From assembly GCA_015065045.1 (NCBI GenBank), contig SVRB01000088.1:1-5557 (forward strand): DNA of 5,557 bases, in the 5' to 3' direction. The notes beneath the pieces were generated by a model that saw nothing but the letters and a program-made list of their open reading frames with translations, ran no database searches and was not told the DNA's origin. This document shows, piece after piece, positions 1 to 5,387 of this stretch. The position numbers and the translations under genes were made by a program. Numbering within the stretch: the stretch's first letter is position 1; every line of letters begins with the position of its first letter. The DNA comes from Oscillospiraceae bacterium. Its GTDB lineage: Bacteria; Bacillota; Clostridia; Oscillospirales; CAG-272.

Positions 1-969
1 CATATCCGTGTGGCAGTAGTATATATCCTCTTTATTGTCTTTCCATACGTCTCTGCCTTTGTATGAGTCTTTTGCTTCTGAAATGCGGTTGTATGCGTCA
101 ATACCAGTTCCTCTGAGGTATGCGGCAAGTCCGTCTCTGCCGTAATACGAAAGGTATGGTTCGTTGTCGTTCATTTGTCTGAAGGATGCGAATTGAATCA
201 AATATCCACCCTCACGGAAGGCTCTGAGCTGCTCGAGGTAGCCGTTACCCCAATGTATCGTCGTTACCTTATTGAGTGATCTCTCTCCTGCAAATCTAAT
301 TATTTCTTTATGTACTTTTCGCATTGACTCGGAAATAAAGGAAGCGCTTTGGTGTTTGTTTGGCATATTCGGGTAGTTTGCGTGCGCGTGATATGAAAGG
401 GTAAGCCAGTCGGAATTATCTTCCCACTCTTGACGGTATTTATCGGTCATCATTGTAAGATTAAAGTAATCCTTATGCTCGGAAAAATCTGCTGACGACT
501 CGTCGTTATATTCATAATATAAATTCAGGTGAACGTGCGCACCGTAAAGCTCGTTCGCTTTTTTAAATGGAGCGAGAAACGGGTGGTCAAAAAGGGAATT
601 GTACTTTTCGGGATGCTTGCTTATATCATAGAGAAAAACAATGCAGTCATCGACAGTAAAATAGTATTTGTTAGTAGCATTTTTAAGTCTGTATACTACA
701 ATTTCTGCACGGTGTCCGTTTTTGCTGTCGATTGCATAAAGCGTATTTCTGTAGTTGTAAAGCGGCACTTCAGCCGAATACGAGCGTTCCTCTTGGTTAT
801 AAACAGCATCAATTCCATTTATAGTTACAACAGCGTTACCCGCGCCCTTTACCGTTGCAGTAACGTATAGGGCATCTCCTTCGACTCTTCCCTCGGAGTC
901 ATTTAAACAGTCTCCGTCAATATGTGATACAAAAAATATCGGGTCATAATTATGAAAAAAATCGCGCAT
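1..969 (-). CDS. Polysaccharide-deacetylase-like protein (NodB superfamily), C-terminus cut off by window edge
   Basis: 323 codons are open from the ATG at 969 to the left edge, with no stop, so the C-terminus is missing. GAGG lies about 9 nt before the ATG, and in-frame stops lie just upstream, so this start is firm. Residues 1-13 are a short lead. Residues about 14-100 look like a small all-beta (Ig-like or carbohydrate-binding-like) domain. From about 104 the sequence resembles a clostridial deacetylase-like family: TVDDCIVFLYDI (105-116, paired Asp), a HVHLNLYYE strand (145-153), a WLTLSYHAHANYP segment (188-200, His194 and His196), FAGE (226-229) and IHWGNG (238-243). In the NodB superfamily such Asp and His residues bind the metal of polysaccharide deacetylases. 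Substrate and activity are not shown here. There is no signal peptide or membrane segment, so a cytoplasmic role is implied. The family call is from memory of motifs; the beta-domain is an inference from alternating residue pattern. Confidence 0.65.
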   Translation of the reverse strand, partial: MRDFFHNYDPIFFVSHIDGDCLNDSEGRVEGDALYVTATVKGAGNAVVTINGIDAVYNQEERSYSAEVPLYNYRNTLYAIDSKNGHRAEIVVYRLKNATNKYYFTVDDCIVFLYDISKHPEKYNSLFDHPFLAPFKKANELYGAHVHLNLYYEYNDESSADFSEHKDYFNLTMMTDKYRQEWEDNSDWLTLSYHAHANYPNMPNKHQSASFISESMRKVHKEIIRFAGERSLNKVTTIHWGNGYLEQLRAFREGGYLIQFASFRQMNDNEPYLSYYGRDGLAAYLRGTGIDAYNRISEAKDSYKGRDVWKDNKEDIYYCHTDM

Positions 970-1001
970 TTTTCACTACCTCGTCTTTTTGAATTCTACT
1001 T

Positions 1002-1030
1002 ATTATACCACGAATATCCAAAAGATACAA
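1002..1030 (-). promoter_or_regulatory. Sigma-A-type promoter of the deacetylase-like gene
   Basis: On the minus strand a TTGTAT -35 box (1030-1025) is followed by a 17-bp spacer and a perfect TATAAT -10 box (1007-1002). A TG dinucleotide one base before the -10 makes it an extended -10. Transcription would start near 995, giving a leader of about 26 nt to the ATG at 969. The promoter begins 11 bp after the stop codon of the upstream gene, so the deacetylase-like gene is probably transcribed independently. Confidence 0.7.
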
Positions 1031-1040
1031 TACGCAATTA

Positions 1041-1484
1041 TTATACTTTTGGTTGTTGTCTTTTCATGATCTGGAGCGTACCGTTTTTCAGGTTCCAAAG
1101 ATGGTTTATGTTTTTCTCGGAGATCATAGTTTTTCTTTTGTACAGCTTTACACTTGTTTTTACCTCGAGAAAGGTATTGTCTTTGATTTGCGGTGTCATA
1201 TCAATAGTAAGCGTAAAAGGAACATACCTGAATTTTTTCCGTGGGTTTGTGTCTGATAAATAGTCTTTTCTTGCGTATTGTTCGAAATCTATATTGACCC
1301 ATTTTGTAAAGTTTTCGACCAGTCTTTTGTAGAAAAGACTGATTTTTTTACAAGCTGTGTTGCTTCCCTCGAAGCTGAGCACGTTGAAAAAAACGTGTGC
1401 AATGGGTGTGTTTTCGTGCTTTATTACGTTTTTTTCTTGAAGCTTTTTATATGTAGGTAAGCAGAAGTCTTTTTGGTTTTTCAT
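1041..1484 (-). CDS. Small protein resembling DUF3298/RsiV-type domains
   Basis: 147 residues. The chosen ATG at 1484 has GGAG 6 nt upstream. A longer in-frame reading from 1610 would run through the lrp terminator and is rejected. The pattern recalls the N-terminal half of DUF3298-type (RsiV-like) proteins: a conserved-looking VFFNVLSFEG strand (31-40), an amphipathic helix with aromatic positions (about 46-72, including FTKWVNIDFEQYA), beta strands at 85-98 and 104-116, then HLWNLKNGTL (128-137), like the H-[TS]-[WF]-[DN]-L-K-G motif where those proteins turn into their C-terminal part. Here the chain stops ten residues later. It is therefore either a short family variant or a truncated one; the DNA after the stop does not continue the domain. 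There is no signal peptide or membrane helix, unlike anti-sigma factor RsiV. Function unknown; the family assignment is tentative. Confidence 0.6.
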   Translation of the reverse strand: MKNQKDFCLPTYKKLQEKNVIKHENTPIAHVFFNVLSFEGSNTACKKISLFYKRLVENFTKWVNIDFEQYARKDYLSDTNPRKKFRYVPFTLTIDMTPQIKDNTFLEVKTSVKLYKRKTMISEKNINHLWNLKNGTLQIMKRQQPKV

Positions 1485-1511
1485 ATTATTCTCCAAAGCG
1501 TTTTTTCTTTC

Positions 1512-1517
1512 ATTATA
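1512..1517 (-). promoter_or_regulatory. Candidate -10 box for the DUF3298-like gene
   Basis: A TATAAT lies on the minus strand 27 nt before the ATG at 1484. The -35 position falls inside the lrp terminator and reads GCATTA, a poor match. The lrp terminator makes a separate promoter likely, and this is the only good -10 in the gap, but the evidence is weak. Confidence 0.3.
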
Positions 1518-1527
1518 TGATGAACAG

Positions 1528-1559
1528 AAAAAAATAATGCTGTGTAAATACACAGCATT
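1528..1559 (-). terminator. Rho-independent terminator of the lrp-like gene
   Basis: On the minus strand the arms AATGCTGTGT and ACACAGCATT form a perfect 10-bp stem around a 4-nt loop (1559-1536). A single A and then seven T residues follow (1534-1528). It starts 11 bp after the lrp stop codon. There is no T-run on the plus strand side, so it acts on minus-strand transcription only. Confidence 0.9.
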
Positions 1560-1569
1560 GTAAAGACTA

Positions 1570-2037
1570 TCATTTTGATTTTTTCTTTGAAGGAATTTTG
1601 TCGGGCTCAATACTTATTCCTCTGGTCTTTATGGGAGTAGAGAATACGATCGTTGTTTGCGTTTTACCGAATTTCTGAATTTCTCCCACAAAAGCATCAA
1701 GCTCAAACGTAGTGGGGAAAGACACTTTTATAAGAACACTGTAATCGCCGGTGATAGAGTTACATTCAGTAACGTTGGGGCACTTTTCTGCGAATTCATA
1801 AAACTCAAGCTTTCTTCTGCTTTCCATAGCAATATTTATAAAAGCTGTAATAGAGCACCCAAGCTTCGCAGGATCGACCTCTGCTCTGTATCCGGTAATA
1901 ACTCCGTCTTTTTCGAGCTGTTTTATTCTTGCGGAAACCGAGGGGGATGACAGTGATACTGCTTCAGCCAACGTCTTAAGTGGTGTTCTCGCGTTTTTTT
2001 GAAGCATTGATATAATTTTCTTATCAATATTATCCAT
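1570..2037 (-). CDS. Lrp/AsnC-family transcriptional regulator
   Basis: 155 residues, the usual Lrp/AsnC length. The ATG at 2037 has a perfect AAGGAG 9 nt upstream. The frame is open to an earlier ATG at 2103, but that lies inside the -35 box and would add a non-family extension, so it is not used. Residues 1-60 are the AsnC-type winged helix-turn-helix (MDNIDKKIISMLQKNARTPL, then LAEAVSLSSPSVSARIKQLEKDGVITGY). Residues about 62-140 are the RAM/Lrp ligand-binding domain, with the ITGDYSVLIKV segment (95-105) where effectors, usually amino acids, bind at subunit interfaces. The tail is lysine-rich (KKKSK). Members bind DNA as dimers or octamers and control amino-acid and nitrogen metabolism, often including their own gene. 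No obvious target lies in this window, so the effector cannot be named. It has its own promoter and terminator and is probably monocistronic. Confidence 0.93.
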   Translation of the reverse strand: MDNIDKKIISMLQKNARTPLKTLAEAVSLSSPSVSARIKQLEKDGVITGYRAEVDPAKLGCSITAFINIAMESRRKLEFYEFAEKCPNVTECNSITGDYSVLIKVSFPTTFELDAFVGEIQKFGKTQTTIVFSTPIKTRGISIEPDKIPSKKKSK

Positions 2038-2074
2038 ATTTGCTTTCTCCTTACGTCTCAGATAATACAAGCAT

Positions 2075-2103
2075 ATTATATTAGATATATTGCAAAAAAG
2101 CAA
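2075..2103 (-). promoter_or_regulatory. Likely promoter of the lrp-like gene
   Basis: On the minus strand TTGCTT (2103-2098), a 17-bp spacer and a perfect TATAAT (2080-2075) are followed by a leader of about 30 nt carrying AAGGAG. The -35 matches only in its TTG half. The surrounding AT-rich DNA could hold an Lrp self-binding site, but none can be defined by eye. Confidence 0.5.
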
Positions 2104-2145
2104 TAGATTTTCACAAAAAAGACTTTTAAAAATTAGTCTATTTCT

Positions 2146-2175
2146 AAAAAAAACATTAATATATTAAGGAATGTT
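2146..2175 (-). terminator. Probable weak terminator after comEC
   Basis: On the minus strand AACATT (2175-2170) can pair with AATGTT (2157-2152) around a 12-nt AT-rich loop. A run of eight T residues follows (2153-2146), two of which are shared with the stem. It lies about 30 bp after the comEC stop. The stem is short and AT-rich, so it may be leaky or not a terminator at all. Confidence 0.45.
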
Positions 2176-2206
2176 ATAATTTTCAATAGTTTTTTTGTGT
2201 TTTTGA

Positions 2207-4489
2207 CTAATTATATTTAAAAATGTAATAGTCCTTGATTATAGAGGTCCGGGATTTTTTTGAAATATAGTCTTCGTATATTTCAAAAACGTCATCATTT
2301 GCAAAATATATTCTTTTGTGGTCAATATATTTTATGCTTAATAGCGCAGGCTCGGTTTGTTTACCGTATTTTCCAAAGATAAATTGGTTTTGCTTGTTGT
2401 AAAGGTTAGTAAGCACGCTCTTGCCGTATGCTGTAGAGTCAAAGCCTCTGCTGACGTAGCTTAAGCTTTTTCTGTCGTTTGAAATAGTAATGCACATAGC
2501 GTTAGGTGAGTTTGCCGTATTCTTTGCAGTAGCCTTTATATCAACAGATATCCCGTAAAAGTCGATAAGATCATTATTGTAAGGGGTATATGGGTCATAC
2601 GTTTTGATCTTTATATTATACCGATCTGCAAAGTAAATAAACTTTTGTTCAAGTATTTTATCATCATTTATCGAACAAACGGGTAGGTATAAATTTTCTA
2701 TTTTTATCTTGTCAGCTAAATATACAAGCGAATCGATACCTCTCGCGTGGTAGTCGGTTACGATGTAAGAGTCGAGCTCTTTTATATGGTTTTCTGTCAT
2801 AAAATATTCGCCGTATCTAACGTTTGAGTATGCGCATCCCGAGGCATCACATAATAACGATCTGCCGTTTGAAACTATCAAAAATGAGTCTCCGTAATAT
2901 GTGCTTGAGAATATCATTTTTTGTATATTCTTGTTGCTTACGTTATAGATTCCGAGGCAAACGGAGAAGAGAATGATTGAAACAATAAAAGGAATAAAGT
3001 ATAGATACTTTTTCTTAGTATTAGTCAGCGCGATAATCAATAATGAGATGATCAGAAATCCGATTATAAATACAGTGAATTTATAGTTTATATTTACAAC
3101 GGGCGAGTGGTCTGCCCATATGTCTGCAAGATATAACATAAAATTTGCCGCAAGTTGTGATACAAATGCTATCGCTTTTGCCAAAGGCGGTATAAAGAAT
3201 AGTAAAAGTATAAAAGGGCAGGTGTACATCAGCACCAATAATGGCGGATTAAACACAAGATTCGATATAGGTGATATTATTGCAATTTCTTTAAATGCTA
3301 TCCACATTATCGGCAGGGAGAATATGATGGGAACGATTCCGTAAATAAGAGGGATAATAAGCAGGGTAAATGTTTTTGAGATAAATAAATTTTTCTCTTC
3401 TATGTATTCTTGAAGTTTAACGTCAATAGGGATCGCAACCTCCAAAAGTCCGTACGTAGAGAAAAACGAAAGCCACATACCAATATCAAGTATTGCGTTG
3501 GGAGATATAAAGCATATTAGCGCAACAGATGAGCAAAGCGCTGTTATCGAGTCATGGTTTTTGGCAATCAAAAACGATGCGTAATAAAGTATAAGCATAA
3601 TCGCCGCACGCTTTACGGCAGGTGAAAAGCCTGTTATTCCTGCATAAGTAAACGTAAGAAGTATCATTACGATATACTTTTTCTTTTTGTTTATGTTAAG
3701 CTTTGAAACGAGCTTGTCGAGGGATACTATAAGTATCGAAAAGTGAGTTCCGCTTACTGCAAGCATATGCAATAGACCAAGAGCACGGAAATCGTTAATT
3801 GATTTTTGCGATAGCTTATCAATGTTACCCAAGATCAAAGCATCACAAAGAGCGCCTGCTTCGCCGGACATATATTTTTTAAACTGCTTTGCAAGTGCAT
3901 CGTTTATTTTATAGAAATAATACGAAGGGAAGGGCTTGATTTTTTCTTCGTTGTCGGTTATTTCATCAATAATTTCTGCGTTTATATATATGCCCTTTGA
4001 TATAGAGTAGCTGTTATTTAAATATATAGCTTGTCCTTCGCTCTGTGAGGTAAATAAAACCTTCGCCGAATATGAGGAATAGTAAGGGTCATCGAGTTTC
4101 CCGCCAAAAGAAAGGGAAGCCTTGAAATTTACCTTTTGGTTATTTATTTTTTCAAACTGTACGGTGTAAGTTGAGAACGTATCGGAAAGATAATTTTCAT
4201 CAATGATAAAAAATTCCGTATCACATTCTTTGTTGCAATAGGATTGTACATTTTGATAGTTTATACTGAAATGAATAATAGAAATAACCGACGAAAGAAT
4301 GATAGGCGGTATTATAAACAGTAAGATAAATTTCGTTTTGTGTTTTATAAAAAGACAAGCAATACCAATAAGAATAGCCGAAGCCAAGACGGTAATTGTA
4401 AATACGGTTCCTGATACGTAATACAAAAATAAGCATAATAAAAAAAGACAACAAGAAAAGGAGAATGGTCGTTGTTTCAGTGTAATCAT
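2207..4489 (-). CDS. comEC: ComEC/Rec2-family competence protein (DNA-uptake channel) with a degenerate C-terminal metallo-beta-lactamase-like domain
   Basis: 760 residues, normal for ComEC. The ATG at 4489 has GGGAG about 8 nt upstream. ComEC forms the inner-membrane channel that carries one DNA strand into the cytoplasm during natural transformation. Hydrophobic helices occupy about 10-75. Residues about 80-180 correspond to the beta-rich DUF4131/OB-like external region. The Competence domain follows, about 207-500: ALILGN (217-222), the diagnostic HMLAVSGTHF (241-250), GFSPAVKRAAIM (287-298) and ILDIGMWLSFFSTYGLL (333-349), with many further membrane helices to about 512. Residues about 523-735 match the family's C-terminal metallo-beta-lactamase-like domain in layout (YYGDSFLI 531-538, DASG 548-551). 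The usual HxHxDH metal motif is replaced by DYHARG (579-584), so nuclease function in this domain is probably lost. No comEA or comF lies nearby, and holA and rpsT, frequent Bacillota neighbours, do not follow. The gene sits 50 bp behind an XRE regulator with no terminator between. Confidence 0.92.
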   Translation of the reverse strand: MITLKQRPFSFSCCLFLLCLFLYYVSGTVFTITVLASAILIGIACLFIKHKTKFILLFIIPPIILSSVISIIHFSINYQNVQSYCNKECDTEFFIIDENYLSDTFSTYTVQFEKINNQKVNFKASLSFGGKLDDPYYSSYSAKVLFTSQSEGQAIYLNNSYSISKGIYINAEIIDEITDNEEKIKPFPSYYFYKINDALAKQFKKYMSGEAGALCDALILGNIDKLSQKSINDFRALGLLHMLAVSGTHFSILIVSLDKLVSKLNINKKKKYIVMILLTFTYAGITGFSPAVKRAAIMLILYYASFLIAKNHDSITALCSSVALICFISPNAILDIGMWLSFFSTYGLLEVAIPIDVKLQEYIEEKNLFISKTFTLLIIPLIYGIVPIIFSLPIMWIAFKEIAIISPISNLVFNPPLLVLMYTCPFILLLFFIPPLAKAIAFVSQLAANFMLYLADIWADHSPVVNINYKFTVFIIGFLIISLLIIALTNTKKKYLYFIPFIVSIILFSVCLGIYNVSNKNIQKMIFSSTYYGDSFLIVSNGRSLLCDASGCAYSNVRYGEYFMTENHIKELDSYIVTDYHARGIDSLVYLADKIKIENLYLPVCSINDDKILEQKFIYFADRYNIKIKTYDPYTPYNNDLIDFYGISVDIKATAKNTANSPNAMCITISNDRKSLSYVSRGFDSTAYGKSVLTNLYNKQNQFIFGKYGKQTEPALLSIKYIDHKRIYFANDDVFEIYEDYISKKSRTSIIKDYYIFKYN

Positions 4490-4539
4490 GTTGTCTCTCC
4501 CTCTTGTGTCTTAGTCCTGATATATAATTGTGTAAAATA

Positions 4540-4782
4540 CTATTGTATTTCCTGATCAAGCTGTTTGAAAATGTTGTCGTCAAAAAAGTCTGTGATGGTC
4601 ATATCAAGCCCGTCGCATAGCTTTTTGAGTGTAATAACAGATAGGTCGCGTCGGTTGTCGTTCATTAGGCTGTATACCGTTGACGGAGTAACACCCGAAC
4701 GAGTGGCAAGTTCGTTATAACATATATTGCGATCAGCACAAATGTTTTTGAGTCGTTTCACTATTGCATCTTTAATTAACAT
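4540..4782 (-). CDS. Small XRE/Cro-CI-type helix-turn-helix regulator
   Basis: 80 residues starting at the ATG at 4782, with GAGGTGA about 6 nt upstream. Nearly the whole protein is one HTH_3/XRE domain: helix 1 (IKDAIVKRLKNICADRN, 3-19), the helix-turn-helix (YNELATRSGVTPSTVYSLMN, 22-41), then LSVITLKKLCDGLDMTITDFF (47-67), the typical fourth and fifth helices with the G-[LM]-x-[IM]-x-x-F ending. There is no effector domain. Stand-alone proteins of this size usually act as dimeric repressors of nearby promoters. It is followed after 50 bp by comEC in the same direction, with no terminator between, so it may share the comEC transcript and could control it, but nothing in the sequence proves the target. 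It is divergent from tRNA-Ser. A toxin-antitoxin role is unlikely because no small partner gene lies beside it. Confidence 0.88.
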   Translation of the reverse strand: MLIKDAIVKRLKNICADRNICYNELATRSGVTPSTVYSLMNDNRRDLSVITLKKLCDGLDMTITDFFDDNIFKQLDQEIQ

Positions 4783-4802
4783 TTGTTTTCACCTCGATAG
4801 AG

Positions 4803-4847
4803 ATTGTATATAAATATTTGCATAAGCGTATACGCGTGTGCGTACAA
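4803..4847. promoter_or_regulatory. Candidate operator region upstream of the XRE gene
   Basis: A perfect 10-bp palindrome GCGTATACGC (4826-4835) is followed by two further GCGT copies, giving GCGTAT, GCGTGT and GCGTAC within 4826-4845. On the minus strand TTGTAC (4847-4842) and a TATGCA (4824-4819) are spaced 17 bp apart, a possible weak promoter overlapping the palindrome. TACAAT at 4808-4803 is another -10-like hexamer without a good -35. A palindrome inside the control region of an XRE gene is where self-repression sites usually lie. Binding is inferred. Confidence 0.3.
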
Positions 4848-4864
4848 GAAATTTTAATAAAATT

Positions 4865-4893
4865 ATTATACTAAGAAAAGAGAAAATAAGGAA
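4865..4893 (-). promoter_or_regulatory. Possible promoter of the XRE-comEC unit
   Basis: A perfect TATAAT on the minus strand (4870-4865) sits 17 bp downstream of TTCCTT (4893-4888), a poor -35. It would give a leader of about 75 nt running through the GCGTATACGC palindrome, consistent with an operator just downstream of the start site. It competes with the weaker elements nearer the gene. Confidence 0.35.
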
Positions 4894-4943
4894 GATATCA
4901 TAACAAAAAAAACATTGTTAACAAAAAATTCATAAAAGAGGTA

Positions 4944-4972
4944 TTGCAAAAACAGGCTTATTGTGATATACT
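4944..4972 (+). promoter_or_regulatory. Promoter of tRNA-Ser
   Basis: TTGCAA (4944-4949), a 17-bp spacer and TATACT (4967-4972) form a good sigma-A promoter. Transcription would start near 4979, leaving a 5' leader of about 29 nt to be removed by RNase P. The leader contains a small hairpin, GAACA paired with TGTTC around AAC (4990-5002). A palindrome TTGTTAACAA (4915-4924) lies about 20 bp upstream of the -35. Confidence 0.75.
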
Positions 4973-5007
4973 AACGGAAGTTGAATAGAGAACAAACTGT
5001 TCACCGA

Positions 5008-5098
5008 GGAGAAGTACTCAAGTTGGTGAAGAGGCGCCCCTGCTAAGGGTGTAGGTCGGGTAACCGGCGCGAGAGTTCAAATCTCTCCTTCTCCGCCA
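5008..5098 (+). tRNA. tRNA-Ser (anticodon GCU)
   Basis: A complete 91-nt class II tRNA reading AGC/AGU codons. The acceptor stem GGAGAAG (5008-5014) pairs with CTTCTCC (5088-5094), then discriminator G5095 and an encoded CCA (5096-5098). The D-arm has CTC/GAG with GG in the loop. The anticodon arm CGCCC/GGGTG (5035-5039 and 5047-5051) encloses CTGCTAA, anticodon GCT at 5042-5044. The long variable arm characteristic of serine tRNAs is GTCGG-GTAA-CCGGC (5055-5068). The T-arm GAGAG/CTCTC encloses TTCAAAT (5071-5087). Every arm pairs, with one G-U pair in the anticodon stem and one in the variable arm, so the gene is intact. Its last 20 nt are repeated 248 bp downstream. Confidence 0.97.
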
Positions 5099-5100
5099 AG

Positions 5101-5139
5101 ATACGATGGTATGGTAAAACCACACCATCGTATTTTTTT
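5101..5139 (+). terminator. Rho-independent terminator of tRNA-Ser
   Basis: The arms 5101-5115 and 5119-5133 form a 15-bp stem with one A-C mismatch (A5111 opposite C5123) around an AAA loop. The T-run at 5133-5139 follows directly. The stem starts 2 nt after the tRNA CCA, so the 3' trailer is very short and 3' processing is probably limited to trimming back from the hairpin. The flanking A residues are too few for a strong minus-strand terminator. Confidence 0.93.
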
Positions 5140-5148
5140 ATTCAGATA

Positions 5149-5171
5149 AGAGATTTGAACTTGAGCGCCGG
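5149..5171 (-). repeat. Inverted partial copy of the tRNA-Ser variable arm and T-arm
   Basis: Read on the minus strand, 5171-5149 matches tRNA positions 5064-5086 at 20 of 23 bases. The matches are a perfect 13-nt block (AGTTCAAATCTCT) and a perfect 7-nt block (CCGGCGC), separated by 3 mismatches at the same spacing. The terminator hairpin lies between the two arms. The same segment recurs in unit 2 at 5397-5419. In a read-through transcript it could pair with the 3' half of the tRNA. Whether it arose by inverted duplication or is selected as an antisense element cannot be told from one locus. Confidence 0.8.
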
Positions 5172-5326
5172 CTTGCCGGCAAGAGAGGGAGAACAGCAAC
5201 GCGCCGCCGGTGGCGGAAGAAGCGTTGGTGTTTGAGTGGCAGCCGTTCGCAGAATACGAGTAAATTTATTTGCGAAGTATGATGCGGTAACGGCAACGGT
5301 GCAAAGTCGCCTTAAGCGACGAGACA

Positions 5327-5346
5327 AAATCTCTCCTTCTCCGCCA
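5327..5346 (+). pseudogene. Duplicated 20-nt 3' end of tRNA-Ser
   Basis: These 20 bases are identical to the last 20 of the tRNA (5079-5098): the 3' side of the T-arm, the acceptor 3' strand, discriminator and CCA. Upstream the sequence departs from the tRNA: GAGACAAAATCTC replaces the T-arm, keeping a short GAGA/TCTC pairing but losing the TTC of the T-loop. No proper 5' half follows from the same gene, so this fragment cannot make a normal tRNA. Confidence 0.9.
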
Positions 5347-5348
5347 AA

Positions 5349-5387
5349 ATACGATGGTATGGTAAAACCATACCATCGTATTTTTTT
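5349..5387 (+). terminator. Second copy of the tRNA-Ser terminator
   Basis: Identical to the first terminator except for T5371 in place of C5123, which turns the one mismatch into a pair, so the 15-bp stem is perfect here. It is followed by seven T residues (5381-5387). Any transcript passing the first terminator, or starting in the spacer, would stop here. Confidence 0.9.

Larger units (their letters stand above)
5079..5326 (+). repeat. Unit 1 of a 248-bp tandem repeat starting inside tRNA-Ser
   Basis: This unit begins with the last 20 nt of tRNA-Ser (5079-5098), then the terminator hairpin (5101-5139) and a GC-richer spacer (5140-5326). Comparing 5079-5309 with 5327-5557 at a constant offset of 248 gives 227 of 231 identical positions and no gaps. 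All four differences are transitions: G5100/A5348, C5123/T5371, A5146/G5394 and A5195/G5443. The spacer contains short hairpins: GCCGG/CCGGC (5167-5180), CCGCC/GGCGG (5204-5216), TTCGCA/TGCGAA (5246-5276) and GTCGC/GCGAC (5306-5320). I see no credible gene in it. The layout resembles the E. coli tyrT repeats. Confidence 0.95.

Noticed and set aside
529..870. Plus-strand open frame opposite the deacetylase-like gene
   Set aside because: Shadow of the minus-strand gene, which has clear motifs, a ribosome binding site and a promoter.
952..1263. A frameshift joining the DUF3298-like and deacetylase-like reading frames
   Set aside because: The downstream gene has its own extended -10 promoter, ribosome binding site and start codon, and stops interrupt its frame upstream of the ATG.
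1485..1610. N-terminal extension of the DUF3298-like protein to an ATG at 1610
   Set aside because: It would overlap the end of lrp and translate the terminator hairpin. The ATG at 1484 has a good ribosome binding site.
2038..2103. Earlier start for the Lrp-like protein
   Set aside because: The extra 22 residues do not fit the family, the upstream ATG overlaps the -35 box, and the ATG at 2037 has a perfect AAGGAG.
4221..4583. Minus-strand open frame overlapping the start of comEC and the end of the XRE gene
   Set aside because: It overlaps two well-supported genes in another frame and has no recognisable domain.
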